DNA from: Zantedeschia hybrid cultivar
Lineage: Eukaryota; Streptophyta; Magnoliopsida; Alismatales; Araceae
DNA length: 64,000 nt
Direction of reading: 5' to 3'
Assembly (NCBI GenBank): GCA_030544215.1
Contig: JARZZO010000009.1
Span: forward strand, 54,307,129-54,371,128
The position numbers and the translations under genes are program-made. Of this stretch, positions 1 to 10,842 are shown piece by piece (positions within the stretch are counted from its first letter, which is position 1; each line of letters starts with the position of its first letter). The notes below the pieces were generated by a model, which searched no databases, was not told where the DNA came from, and saw nothing but the letters and a program-made list of their open reading frames with translations.

Positions 1-1918
1 CTATAGAAATAACAATACCTGGAAGTATCGGCATTTTGGGGCCAGATTGTTTTTTCTCTTGGTAGAACCAAATCATTGGCTGCCATTAAAGCACTGAAGA
101 TATCTGATAAGGACTGAATATTCTGCCCTTTTCGGGCCTGGAGGCTTTCTCTACTGGTTATAATCAGTAGGAGGAGGCACATTGTGGTATGCCGGCGGTG
201 CGCATGATTGGTACTGCTGCTGTTGCTGATACTGCTGTTGTGGGGGCTGATACTGTAGTTGCCATTGTGGCTGCTGCTATGGCTGTTGGTTCGGCTGCTG
301 AGGCCGCTGGTACTGAGGCTGTTGATACTGTAGGTTCGGCTGCTACTGTCTGTAACCCTGCTAGTTTGGCTGCTGTGGCCACTGGTACTGTGGTTGTTGA
401 TTCCTCATGAATTGGGGCTGGTTGTTGTTCATGCTACTAACTTGCTCATGGGAGAGCGTGCCCTCAGTGGTTGGACCTGTGCTAGGAGAATTTGGCATGG
501 CAGGCTTTCGAGGTGGAGGCCTGCTAGGTCGGTAAGGATTAAAGATACTAGAGAATGTAGTATCCTTGAAAGCATTCTGACAATAACGTGCTCTTTCATA
601 GAGCTCTGCTATGTTGGTCAAATTTTTCAGGGCGAGGACTAACTTCAACTGAGGCATAGCATTAGAGATTAACATTTTTACTTGCTCTGACTCAGACAAA
701 TGATCATTCACTTTTTCTGCCATGTCCCTCCATCTATCAGCAAAACTTACGAACTCCTCATCGGGCTTCATCTTTTCTACTATCAAATTAGTAATGGACA
801 GAGAGGGGACAACTCTATCTTGGTATCGTTGAATGAATTTTCGTGAGACGATACCATAGTCCTCTATTTCAGCATGTTCTAAAGAAAAGCACCATTCGAG
901 GGCTGGTCCCTCCAAGGATTTCCTGAACAAAAATGCCAACGACTTCTTGTCGTTTTGCCAGAAAGATGACTCATACATAAACTCCTTCAAATGAGTAAAG
1001 GGGTTACCAGTACCGTTGTATTTTCGGTACACTGGCATCTCAGAGGGCGGCAGATGGAACACATGCAGACTTGGCAGGTTAATCTCAGGTGCAGCTTTAA
1101 CTCCCATCATCTTCTGAAGGTTGTTGAACTGTTCGTCCATACGCTCCATCTTTGCAAGCAGAACTTGCGTTGTTGGATCAACCTGGGGAGGAGGGGGAGG
1201 TGGAGGTACATGATAGGCCTGTTGCCTAGAGTACATAGGGCAAGGAGGACAATAGAGTTGAGGTCCGGCAGAGCTTCTGCCATGTCCAAGGGCATTTTGG
1301 TAAGTAGGCGTCGATGGCCTGACCGGTTGCCTCGAGGAAGAGAGTTGTGGCCTAGCTGGCCGAGAAGTTGAGACGTGGAGGCCTTCCATGGCCTAGTGAA
1401 TGAAGGAAGTATGATGAGGAGGTGGTTGAGGAATGACAGAGGGAGCCGCAGGGTTCGGCTCGACAGACTGCATGGGCGTCTTCCCCTTCAAAATAGACTG
1501 GATTGCCTCGAACTGTCGAGGATCCAAGCGGGAGGCAAAAACTCCCAAAACGTTCACTAGATCCGAGGGATCGAAGGATGAGGGATCATTCGGGTTCATG
1601 CCCCCCCTCAAAAATACGATTAAGAACCGCATGCACATGCGGAGGAAGATCAGAATATTGATCATAAGCACAAGGAAGAGGGGTTTGTTGATTTCCCTCG
1701 TATCGAACTGGACAAGAATGAGGATTACGGGGGGCATTAGCATCTCCCCCGCTTTCAAAATGGTAATCAGACTCAAGAGGGGCATTAACATCTCCCTCAT
1801 AGTTGACTAGAGCATCTGGAGCCATGCTCAAATCCCTACCTGATCGAAGTAGCATAATATTAGATTTTTTTTTTTTTTTTTCAAAGATTTGCAGACAAGT
1901 TGCACAGAGATTAAGCAA
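1..1918 (-). pseudogene. gag: gag of element F, broken
   Basis: Capsid/nucleocapsid polyprotein of a Tat-like element, expected to package element RNA in cytoplasmic particles. It starts near 1918 (MLNLCATCL, as in element B), continues through an acidic, proline-rich region and the retrotransposon gag domain (PVYRKYNGTGNPFTHLKEF, then FADRWRDMAEKV, about 1010-640) and ends in a glutamine/proline-rich tail. It is broken by a frameshift near 1605 and by TAG codons near 1390 and 361 where element B has glutamine codons. Further stops follow toward position 1. The gag core itself is one long open stretch (361-1389). F keeps a glutamine codon where B has its first TAG. Confidence 0.85.
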
Positions 1919-2905
1919 TCAAGTGGATGTTTAATGTTACTTTAGGATTCCTTGTTGGGTTATTTAGATTCAATTAATCACAAATTCACTCAAGGGGTAG
2001 GATCCTAGTTTCAGTTCAATTTCCACCGTTATACTCTATGGCTTTCTCTCACAACGTTATAAAAATCTAACTAGGACTTTGATTGGTACAACCAGCCCAA
2101 TGAACAAGGAGAAATACCTTGATTTTGGGGACTTACGGAGGTCTTTAACGCCAACCACTCTAGTCTGATCGAGGGACCGACCCAATCAGAGAGAGGTGAA
2201 GACGTCAAGAAGGGTGCTCCTAAGAGAAGAGGAGGGTGTTAGCCCCACTGCGTATGACTTGTGGCTTGGATGGCCTCTAATGCTTAATATGTTATGTGTA
2301 GTAGCAAGTAGATCAAAAATCTGAGAACTGAAGAAAACAACAAGAAACTACCTGAATCGCGTCACTATTGGTCGACGCTATTCAAACAGAAACTTTTCTT
2401 TTTCGCAGAAACTCAGGCAGCAGACAGCAGAGAATTGGCCTGAAAGGTGTCTGGGTTAGGCGACGCGTTATGAAACGCATCGCTGCTCCTAGACGCTTCT
2501 CAAGTCACAGAATCAACAATTAAGGATGAATTTCTAGATCGATTCCTCCTCAAACAGACAGGATGAAAGCAGCAAATAATCAGTTCATGCGATTCTTTTT
2601 ATTTCAATTTTTTTTTTTTTTTTTTAGCAAGATGATTTATCATGTAAACAACAAAACATTCAATCAATCACACATGCTTCTTATCACAAAAACAGCTCTT
2701 CAATCAATCAAACGGGGAGGACAAGATCTTGTCACAGGGGTGTGCACGTGGTGTACGTAGGAATAACAACTAAACTAAAAACTCACCGATCGGTGAGTGC
2801 GTGTCGAGAGACACAGGTGGTGCACCGTGGGTGCCCGATTGATAAAAGCAAGAACAAAGATTAAAAAGATGGCGAGACCAAGTCCCACCGTGATCGCCAA
2901 AAAGC
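1919..2905 (-). other. 5' leader and primer site region of element F
   Basis: Noncoding leader between the 5' LTR and gag. A primer-binding-like stretch, TGGCGATCACGG, lies at 2888-2899 on the minus strand, six bases in from the LTR end, and the same stretch sits at the same place in element B; the matching tRNA was not identified. Three 32-bp interrupted palindromes lie at 2353-2502. A poly-T run sits at 2601-2625. Confidence 0.65.
2353..2502. repeat. Three 32-bp interrupted palindromes, leader of F
   Basis: Units start at 2353, 2441 and 2471. The first is TGAATCGCGTC-N10-GACGCTATTCA (10 of 11 arm bases pair). The second and third nearly abut, 30 bp apart. Spacers are all 10 nt and all different (actattggtc, tgggttaggc, gctgctccta). 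The leader of B has the same arrangement at 27161-27313. Confidence 0.85.
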
Positions 2906-4220
2906 TGTGAGTGCTCAAATTGGGTGTGTGATTATCATGAAAATTTATGTTGTTTAAGTGACAAATAAACCTATTAAAAAGAAACTAAGTGAATGTGATC
3001 GCCAGAAACTTTTAACTAAAAAGTTTCAAAAGAAAAGGATTTATCGCCTACCTGTTTTGAAATTGGGAGATGTTCGAGTCCTTGATTCCCCTCCTTCAGC
3101 CGACTGAAGAAAGAGAGCCCTTCTGACTTTGTTCTTGCTTTGGCTGCTTATCGGACTTTAAGGATCATCCAGATTCCTTTGTTGTTGATTCTCTCCTCTT
3201 TATCTCCTTTTGTACCTTTGAACCTTGCAAAAAGTGGAAGAAAGAGGAAACAATAAGAACTCAAATAGACGTAGTATCTATTCCAGTAGAAATTTCTAAT
3301 CATGAAACTAAACAAATGAACTCACTTGTTTGATGGTCTTTTAAACCCCTTAAAACATGGATTGGAAAATAATGCTAGTGAGTGTGTGTTGCATAGAGTG
3401 ATGTGATGAAAATATGGTACCAATATGATGAAAATATGATAAAAGTGTAGAAATTAATTAAGAACTAAGTTGGATGGCCTCTGGAAAGTCTTGGTTTCTG
3501 AAAGGATCTTGAAAGGACGAAGAAACGATGAAGAAAGGATGTAGCTTGCTTCAAGACTCCTAGAAGTTGTAGCACTTCGATCCTTCAGCGCCTGGACGTC
3601 GTCGCCAAGATTCTTTGCTCCAATTTCACTCAATTATCACTATCATCACTCTCAATAATTATCACAAACTTTTTAATGACCAAGGGGTTGTGTATTTATA
3701 GACTTTTGATCCACGATTATTAATGGATTAACATGAACGAATTTGAAGTTTATCCAGCTAACAAAAAGATAAATACAGATTAATTCATCTTTATATGTAA
3801 TTATCGAAAACGCGTCGTCCATGGGAGACGTCTTTTAGACTAATTAAGATAAGGATAAACATCCGGAAAAAGAGATAGAAACAGCTTTGGAAACCTAAAT
3901 GGCGTCGTTCTTGGCAGACGTCTTTTACCTAATTAATCAATTAATTAAAATTCAAATTTAAATATCAAAATATGAATAAACTCTAAATGGCGTCTACATA
4001 TGTCGACGTCTTTTAGACTCTGTCATATTTGATTAAAATTTGAATTAAAATCAATTTAATTAATTAACTTAAATTATGTATGTCTGACCCGATACTATTT
4101 AGATAATTAATTCAGAAAGATTAATAAAAATTAACTAATGATTAAATATCAGATCATTTTGAGGCATTATTATATGATATGAAATTTACTCAAAATGATG
4201 TCAAAATTAGCGTGTCTACA
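2906..4220 (-). repeat. 5' LTR of element F
   Basis: 1315-bp LTR, about the same length as the 1320-bp LTRs of B and similar along its whole length. On the minus strand it begins TGTAGACACG at 4220 and its other end lies at 2906. A TATA box (TATAAATA, plus-strand 3693-3700) marks the promoter, with three interrupted palindromes upstream of it in U3. A hairpin (CTTCAGCCGACTGAAG, 3094-3109) lies in the R/U5 part. Confidence 0.88.
3806..4015. promoter_or_regulatory. U3 palindrome array of F (three units)
   Basis: Units at 3806-3837, 3896-3927 and 3984-4015, spaced 90 and 88 bp. Arms are GAAAACGCGTC/GACGTCTTTTA, TAAATGGCGTC/GACGTCTTTTA and TAAATGGCGTC/GACGTCTTTTA; spacers are gtccatggga, gttcttggca and tacatatgtc. 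The array lies 100-320 bp upstream of the TATA box at 3693-3700. That it acts as a protein-binding array is inference. Confidence 0.8.
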
Positions 4221-6763
4221 CCAGCTCAGCATCTCTCTCTCCAAGAGCCACGCAAAGTTCTTGGACCTGCAACAGAAGACACCATCAGCCAAATGATCAA
4301 GCAAACAAAAGACATCATGCAAAAAACAAGTCAAAGATTTACTCGAGCAGCAACATCATCCTCAGCCTGAGTGGCTTGATGGATGGCTAGGGCCAACTAG
4401 TTGCGCAACTCAGCCATGGCAGCCTCATGGGCAGCGGAAGAAGAAGAAGGACCGGCAACAGTGGAAGATGAGGGGGTTGTCGCATGAGTATAAACAACAT
4501 GCTGTAACAAAAAGGGAGATCACTGTCAGTGTACAAGTGCCAAAATAATTTAATAATAAAAAGAAGCATTCATAGTACCTATGTTATCCATACATATCAC
4601 ACTTACCAGTTTATCCAATTCTTTCTAGACCTGCTCTAACTGGGCTTCGGCATCCTGGAGGTTGCCTCAGAGCGTGATGATGGTGGCATCCCGTGCATCC
4701 TGCATTTTTCATAACATGTCATACATTTACAAATATATGCAAGATAATTAACAAAATGAAAGACGCATTCATGAGCATATATATCATAATACTTACATCG
4801 AAAGGCCGGAGTAGCTAGAGGTGGGCCGTGTAGTGGGCCCAGTAGTGCTGCAGGTAAGCATTGCTGCTCACGGCCTGAGACTCTACCGGGACTCCATACC
4901 GGTGCCAATCATCCCGCTGATCCAAGAATTTGGCACCCCAGTCGATGCGAGCCTGCTTACCCCGCATAGTCCTCTCGACCCCCTCTGGGATCGCCTCCTC
5001 CACCCACTCCTGATGCAGCACCAGTGTCTGCATCACCAGCCGCAGGCGCAAGAGGTCTATTTTGTTCATACAATGTAGCCACATATGGCGTCCGAATCGG
5101 CCCCACCCCTGCTCTACCCAGGGTTGTCCTGCATCGTCCATATCAAGGTACGGATGTCAAATAACCTGCATTCAGATAGGTTACTTGCATTGCATATCAC
5201 ACATCAAATAATCAAGCAATAAACATTTCATAGTATGTAAGTTCAAATATTCATCATTCAACATTTAACGGACATGTTAATAAAATAGCTAACTAATGAA
5301 AGTGCTTAATTAAATAAAACAATTGATAATGACAAGAAAAGAATTTTAAAACTTACCAACAACTCAAGGTAGTCCAAAATTTGACGGCGGAGAGCCGTCA
5401 ACTGGTGATGCTGTGGCGCCGTGTCTACCACTGGACGCCAACGCCGGGCAAGCGGAACTGCCGCCGGCTGTGTGGATGGCCTCGCTCGGCACAGAGGGAA
5501 GTAATAATAAGACCAGATCTACATATAAGAACATGTAGTCAGGGTCACATGCATTGCATAGTAAGCATTTAATGAAGTAAACAAAAATAAAATAAACTAA
5601 GTACCTGAAGAAACGGCGCAAAGCTGCTGATGGTGGTCTCCCGATCAGGCGTAACCGCGGAGAGGTCAGTGAAGAGGTGAGCCAGAAGAGCCACACCCCA
5701 AGCATACTCACCTAATCTATCTAAATCTACAAGGAGACTCAGAAAGCGACAGTAGATGTAGTCGCCCTTCGTCCCAAAGAGAAGCCTACCAAAGAAAAAG
5801 ACTAAGAATCTCCTAAGATCTCTATCTACAGTTTCCCTATCAGAAGGATCCTGACAATATACCTCGCTAGCTACCCTCACTAGTCTAGATCTCAACTCGG
5901 ACCGAGACTCATCGATCTGCTGCCTAGGTTCCTCTAGTCCTAGGGATCTCTCTACTGCCATCCTAAGGAGAGTCCGAGACTCTCGACCTTACAATCCCGT
6001 GCACTCAAAGCCCAGCAACTCCTGAGCTAGTCTGTGATAATCGAGATAATTAATATAGCTCACCGCCCATCCTTCTACTTAAAGGCCGGTGATCTTGCAC
6101 ACATCCTCGAGACTAGGGATCATATGTCCCCAAAGCATTAGGAATGCCCTTATCTCAGTGTGCCACCTCTCCCTAAGTACCTGCAACAACACTAAATCTA
6201 TTTAGAATGGCTCTATCTCTAGGATCTCCCTAAATCCCATCTCCGCCAGCCGTGCCTTTTGAATGTGTGGGAGACCCCTGTAGGCGGCAACCACCAGATC
6301 CCAGGAGATCCTAGTCCTCATTATGCCCTGCATTGTCCAAATAATTGATTAAAATCATCATTAGAACACTAATAATCAATTTTTAAAAATAATTTTGAGG
6401 TTTAATCACCAATTTTGAATCGCGTCTGGATACAGGGACGCATTTCAAAAGGCTTCTCTGTTCCCAGATGTCTTCACCACAAATTCATAGAATCTGTGGC
6501 CGGTTCTTTTTCCCCCAAAATTAGATCTAACATGAATAGGGTGTCTTGAGGCTTACCAAATGTGGGCCGCCCACCTCAGTTGGTGCCGCCGCTTCCTCAC
6601 CCTCCTGAGCCGCGGGAGGGGCTTCCTCGACTTCTATGAACGCCCCCGCCTCCGCTAGAACCATTGCCTCGGGAGAAACTTCTTCGGACGACTCCGCCCT
6701 TGCTGCTAATGGAGCAAGCCTTCGGCGCTTCCCATGGCCGCTCGAACTTCCACCGGATTCCAT
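4221..6763 (-). pseudogene. Plant-mobile-domain (PMD) gene with coiled-coil tail, antisense cargo of E
   Basis: A spliced gene of the plant mobile domain family (PF10536; MAIN/MAIL-like proteins and PMD copies carried by transposons). Seven exons can be read with GT-AG borders: 6763-6557, 6327-5605, 5518-5357, 5165-4797, 4699-4607, 4501-4343 and 4266-4221, the last cut by element F. The six introns are all phase 0. Exon 1 is serine/glycine-rich with a basic stretch (GKRRRL). Exons 2-4 carry the PMD, including ERWHTEIRAF, MIPSLEDVCKITGL, GVALLAHLFTDL, FLQ/IWSYYYFP and RRWRPVV. Exons 5-7 look coiled-coil (DAEAQLEQV, VQELCVALGERDAEL). In-frame stops interrupt it: three in exon 2, at least two in exon 4, two in exon 5 and one in exon 6. 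Most fit C-to-T or G-to-A change. The role of such cargo is unknown. Confidence 0.8.
6416..6477. repeat. Two abutting interrupted palindromes in intron 1 of the PMD gene
   Basis: Unit 6416-6447 is TGAATCGCGTC-N10-GACGCATTTCA. Unit 6446-6477 overlaps it by two bases and is more degenerate (CAAAAGGCTTC-N10-GATGTCTTCAC). Both spacers are exactly 10 nt. Confidence 0.75.
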
Positions 6764-7792
6764 GGGAGCGTAAGAGAGGGTGAGAGAGAAGAGGGAGTTT
6801 GAAAGTGAGGAAAAGATAAAGAGAAGACGAGGGAGATGGTAGCCGGCGCCGGAGAAGATGGCCGGAGAAAGAGAACTCGTTGGAAAAGCTTGAGATGGCC
6901 AGAGGCTTGCCGTTCGTCGAAGTCGCCAGAGCACAAGAGGAAAGAGAATGAGCAAAGGAAGAATGAGGGGACAAGAAGCTCGGGCTCACAAGACCCTATT
7001 AGAATTGATTAAATCGTGTCTTGAGACCGCGATACCATTTAGTGGTGCACAAACTGAGGCAGCAATAGAAAATTTTTGAAATTTATGAAACGCATCCCTT
7101 GTGGGCGACGCCGTTTGTATTTTACCGCCTCTTATGGTCAGGGCCGTACCACGGGAAATTTGAAAGAATTATGATTCGCGTCTTTTAAAGAGGACGCTAT
7201 TCAGTAAATTAATTACTAGAAATCTCTGGAAAATAGGAGAGAGAGAACAGAAAGGTGTCTTACTGAAAAGACGCGATTTAGGGTTCTTTTGAGGACATGT
7301 TTTTATACTTGGAAATTGATTAACATTGAAAAGTGTCTCTCTGAGTCGATGCGATTTGAATTAACTAAGCCTGAACCTTCATAGTTTAAGGAAAAATCAA
7401 AGTTTCATTCAAGGAAATATTACAGAAAAATTGCAGAGCATTAAAGGAAGATTTCCATTGTATTAAGGAATGATTTCTTTGATGAAAATAAAACAAAAAA
7501 TACATCAAATTGAAAGATAAGGACGAAGAGCTTTCAAGAACAAATTTTTTTGAGCTCTTTTACATATGATTTTCACAGTTCTTTATTGACTTCATGAGGA
7601 GTTTTACACAACGAGTGAATCTGATGTTCCATAAAGTTGCAATAAGTCCTGTCGCCCCGAAATCTTCATCAGTTCCTAATGCCCGCTTCTTGATTGGAGA
7701 AAGAGAAGATATTTCTGAAAATTCATAGCGAGGCATGCCAAATTGAGGATGACACTGATGTGGATTATAGAGAGTGAACTCGGTCGTCCCGA
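6764..7792. other. Spacer between the two cargo genes of E
   Basis: No gene recognised. The first 200 bases upstream of the PMD start codon (6764-6960) are purine-rich on the plus strand and could be a 5' untranslated region. Four interrupted palindromes occupy 7086-7358. The remainder (7360-7792) is AT-rich with no coding signal and includes the 3' flank of the DUF7745-like gene. Confidence 0.5.
7086..7358. promoter_or_regulatory. Palindrome array upstream of the PMD gene (four units)
   Basis: Units at 7086-7117, 7172-7203, 7249-7280 and 7327-7358, spaced 86, 77 and 78 bp. Examples are TGAAACGCATC-N10-GACGCCGTTTG and TGATTCGCGTC-N10-GACGCTATTCA. Spacers are ccttgtgggc, ttttaaagag, ttactgaaaa and tctctgagtc. 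The array lies 320-600 bp upstream of the PMD start codon. Confidence 0.75.
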
Positions 7793-8922
7793 TCAGTTAG
7801 AGCTCTGTGCCAGCACCACGGAGAACTCGAACTGTCTTTCCATGAGAGCAAGTGGCGTGGATTCAAATCCAATTCTGGGCATAATTTTGAAGTAAGCGCG
7901 CCAGTCAGCTCGAGTCTTGAGGTTAGGCACTCCATTGGTCATGTTGTTATTGAACTTCATAATGTTGGCAATGTGGAAGATAGGACTGCACTGATATGTC
8001 TGAGATATCCTTGGAACTTTCTCCTCATTATGGTTGAATTTGAAGTGGAATTCCACCCATAGAGCTAGAAGTAGCATGCTACCATAAGGAGGTTGACCTG
8101 TAGAAGCTGTGGAAAGCCCGTTGTAAAGGTAGGCTAGAACCGCTGTGCTAATCTGCTTCCTTTCAAAAATCCCATCGATTGTGCTGATTTGATCATCTTC
8201 TAGAACATTATCTTGAACAGGGAATAGTAGTGCTCCAACTAAGCAGGTGGTGAACGCCTTCGTCACGTTCTCTGTATCTTCATCCTTGAGATCTTCTATC
8301 TTCTTCAGGGTCCATTCAGCTAATTTAGCAAGATTGATTCGCTTCTTTGTAAGACAACTTTGAATTTCTTTTGGATTCTTCATAATCTTTTCTAATAATT
8401 GTTGACCCGTGATTCTTTCTCTCATGAATATCATCTCACTCAAATCGGGTTCATCATTGTTGACTTTAAGCTTAGGAAGACCTAATAAGAGTTCGGCTTC
8501 TTCTAAGAGAATGGTGGCTTCGAACGTGGCAAAGAGGAAAGTATGAGTTTGTGGATGTCAAAGTAAAATCAAAGTGCCCAATGCAGCCCAATCAATGCTT
8601 GTGCTTTGTAATGTTTGGCATGGACGACCAATCCTTAGATATGCCACTTGGATATATAAGATTGCATGGAGAGATTGATCTTGTTAACTAACTTTTTGAT
8701 CCATGGAAGTGAAGAAAATCTTCTTAGACCAAGGAAGAAAGGATATCTCTAGATAAAGAAAGAATTGGAATATAGAGAACATGTAGAATGTTGTATAGAA
8801 AAAATTGATTAGAGAAAAGATTAGCTTACTTGTAAGTTAGGATCTCGCCCACTCATATGGTCTTTTACCTCAGAAAGCTTTTCAATCGCCCTTCTCATCC
8901 TCTTGTTTGAAGTAAAATCCAT
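7793..8922 (-). pseudogene. DUF7745-like gene, antisense cargo of E
   Basis: A second cargo gene, function unknown. Exon 1 (8922-8830) encodes 31 residues starting MDFTSNKRMRRAIEKL and ends at a good donor (GTAAGC). The main exon runs from about 8685 to the stop at 7793. It shows a pattern I associate with the DUF7745 family of plant transposon-linked proteins: a start like VAYLRIGRPCQTL, then SIDWAALGTL, FATFEATILLEEAELLLGL and, further on, VGALLFPVQ and ISTAVLAYLYNGLS. A TGA interrupts the reading frame near 8558, and the exon 1 phase does not fit the best acceptor near 8686, so an indel or a missed splice site is likely. The 216-residue C-terminal part (8443-7793) is open. The family assignment is from memory of the pattern, not a search. 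Confidence 0.6.
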
Positions 8923-9047
8923 CTTCCTTGGTTTGATTTCCTTGACTTCTTCTTGTTCTTCACCTCTTTTTCTTGAGTTTTAGAGAGAATCCTTTAGTTT
9001 TTCCTCTTGATTACTTGTTATGATGCTTTGATATGAAGAAAGGAAGG

Positions 9048-9054
9048 TTTTATA
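9048..9054 (-). promoter_or_regulatory. TATA box of the DUF7745-like gene
   Basis: TATAAAA on the minus strand, about 126 bp upstream of the ATG at 8922, followed by an A-rich leader. Two abutting interrupted palindromes lie a further 107 bp upstream. Confidence 0.6.
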
Positions 9055-9160
9055 GAGTGATTTGCGGGATTGGGGAACCCTTTCCGAATTGGAAGAGCGA
9101 TGTGCATTAAGGCAAGCGGAGTTCGGATTGGAGTCAGAACAGAGAACAATTTCTGTAACT

Positions 9161-9222
9161 TAAATGGCGTCTGGACGGGGCGACATCATTTAAATGACGT
9201 CTGTGAGCAGCGATGCTATTTA
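9161..9222. promoter_or_regulatory. Two abutting interrupted palindromes upstream of the DUF7745-like gene
   Basis: Units 9161-9192 (TAAATGGCGTC-N10-GACATCATTTA) and 9191-9222 (TAAATGACGTC-N10-GATGCTATTTA) share two bases. Spacers are tggacggggc and tgtgagcagc. Confidence 0.8.
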
Positions 9223-9299
9223 ATGAATGTTTTGAATTTCTATTATTTTTCTGAAAATCCATAATTGCATGATATTTAATTTGCTTGAAGTTACTGATG

Positions 9300-10268
9300 A
9301 AATTTTGAGTCTAGGAAATAGCAAAGAAGTGAAAATGATGTTGAGAGTTTCACTAAGGTCCCACTATGGGAGTTCATGAGTCCCGAATGTGACTAAAAAG
9401 ACGGTTATCTCTATCATGTATTTCTTTTATGTAATTGATTTGCATTAGCATTACTATATGATAAATATTTATTAGACATATCAAGGACCTTGTAATTTTG
9501 ATGAAACTGGAATTTGAGTTCCCTTTTAACAAAAATAATGATAATTCCAGAGAATTCTCAATTGCAGGGATAGGCCGTTAGATTGTTGATCGATAGGGAT
9601 GATGGTTCCGCTTTTGTGAAATGGTGCATGTATAAACAAGCTTCGGCTTAGCACTGAATTATAAGAATCGATATCTTAACTCATTAATGATGATTTAACA
9701 ATATTATCCTTGATTAATTTATATTTTATTTTATTTTATATTTTTCTTTTAGCCCAGCATGCATCATGTAAGACTTTGATATAATTGTGATAAGTATTAA
9801 TTCTTGATTAAATTTCAGACTATTGATCCAATAAATCTCAATGTGGTATGAAATATTCCATTCTGAATTGAGTATTTCAATTATCTTTGAGGTTCACTTG
9901 AAGATATCCTTGGAATTATATCCTTTCTTGGATTTCTCATCTCAACATTTCTTGTTTCCTCTTAAGATCCGTCATAGTTGCAACACTTCCACATTGGCTG
10001 GTAACGGCTCTTAATGACGAAACCTGTAAGGTTTGTGACGTTTGTGAGCTAGGATACTTCCCAATCACGGAGGTTGATCGACCTTTTGTTTCTTTTGTTT
10101 CCTTCATCCAGACAGGATTGATTCGATCGATATTTTCAAGTTATCTTTACTGATTGTTTTGAGAAAGATTCCCATTATGTGATGTTGAAAGCATGCCACA
10201 TCACACATTGGCATCACCTTTTCAGTACATTTCACTCCTTTGCAAAGCCAATGCCAAGGTGGGGCAGC
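9300..10268 (+). other. 3' noncoding region and polypurine tract of E
   Basis: Aligns with the reverse complement of 15965-16900 in element B (shared blocks include the stretches near 9400, 9540-9700, 9960-10020 and 10210-10268). It ends in a purine-rich stretch (AAGGTGGGGCAGC) directly before the LTR, the expected plus-strand primer. No open reading frame of note. Confidence 0.75.
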
Positions 10269-10387
10269 TATAGACATGCTAATTTTGACATCATATTGAG
10301 TAAATTTCATGTCACAATGATAATGTCCTAGAATGGTCTGATATTTAATCATTAATTATTTTTTATTGATTTTCTCTTAAGATTCGT

Positions 10388-10691
10388 TGAATAACGTCGC
10401 TCACGCGCGACGCTATTTGGATTCATAGCAAAAATCAATTCGGAATTAAAATTAGTAAATTTAAGAGGATTTAACTGAATAGTGTCGCCTCTGGACAATG
10501 CTATTTAGGTCTTAATCTGCCTAGGTTTACGATTTCTAATTCTAGTTAATTTCGTAAGTTATCTAAAGCATGTCGCATATAGACGACGCCTTTTATGTTT
10601 CCTAATTGTTTTCGGTTTTCTTTTTCGGATTTATTTCTATTTTGGTCACATTAATTAACTAAAAGGCGTCCCCTTTGAATGACACGTTTTA
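10388..10691. promoter_or_regulatory. U3 palindrome array of E (four units)
   Basis: Units at 10388-10419, 10476-10507, 10564-10595 and 10660-10691, spaced 88, 88 and 96 bp. Arms include TGAATAACGTC/GACGCTATTTG and TAAAGCATGTC/GACGCCTTTTA. Spacers are gctcacgcgc, gcctctggac, gcatatagac and ccctttgaat. The array ends 144 bp upstream of the TATA box. Confidence 0.85.
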
Positions 10692-10834
10692 AGAGTTTAC
10701 TGATAAACATGATTTGGTCGAGATAATCTGGTTCCAAAGGTTGGAAGGATTTCCAATTCCCTTCATGATCATCCAGAGCAAGTCCAAGCCGCGAGAGAGT
10801 CCTTTTGAAGCCCAAATACTCTAAAACTTATTCT

Positions 10835-10842
10835 TATAAATA
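10835..10842 (+). promoter_or_regulatory. TATA box of the LTR of E
   Basis: TATAAATA, placed after the U3 palindrome array. The same order (array, then TATAAATA) occurs in the LTRs of B (15372-15379 and 28433-28440, minus) and F (3693-3700, minus). Confidence 0.7.

Larger units (their letters stand above)
1..4220 (-). mobile_element. Tat-like Ty3/gypsy element F, 5' part
   Basis: This is the 5' end of a Ty3/gypsy retrotransposon on the minus strand; the rest lies left of the window. Reading leftward it has a 5' LTR (2906-4220), a primer-site-like stretch, a leader with interrupted palindromes, and a gag region that runs off the window start. LTR, leader and gag are all clearly homologous to element B (14645-29025). 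The LTR ends on the outer side with TGTAGACACG, and the insertion cuts exon 7 of the plant-mobile-domain gene of element E at 4221, which places F inside E. The other LTR and the TSD partner are outside the window. Confidence 0.85.
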
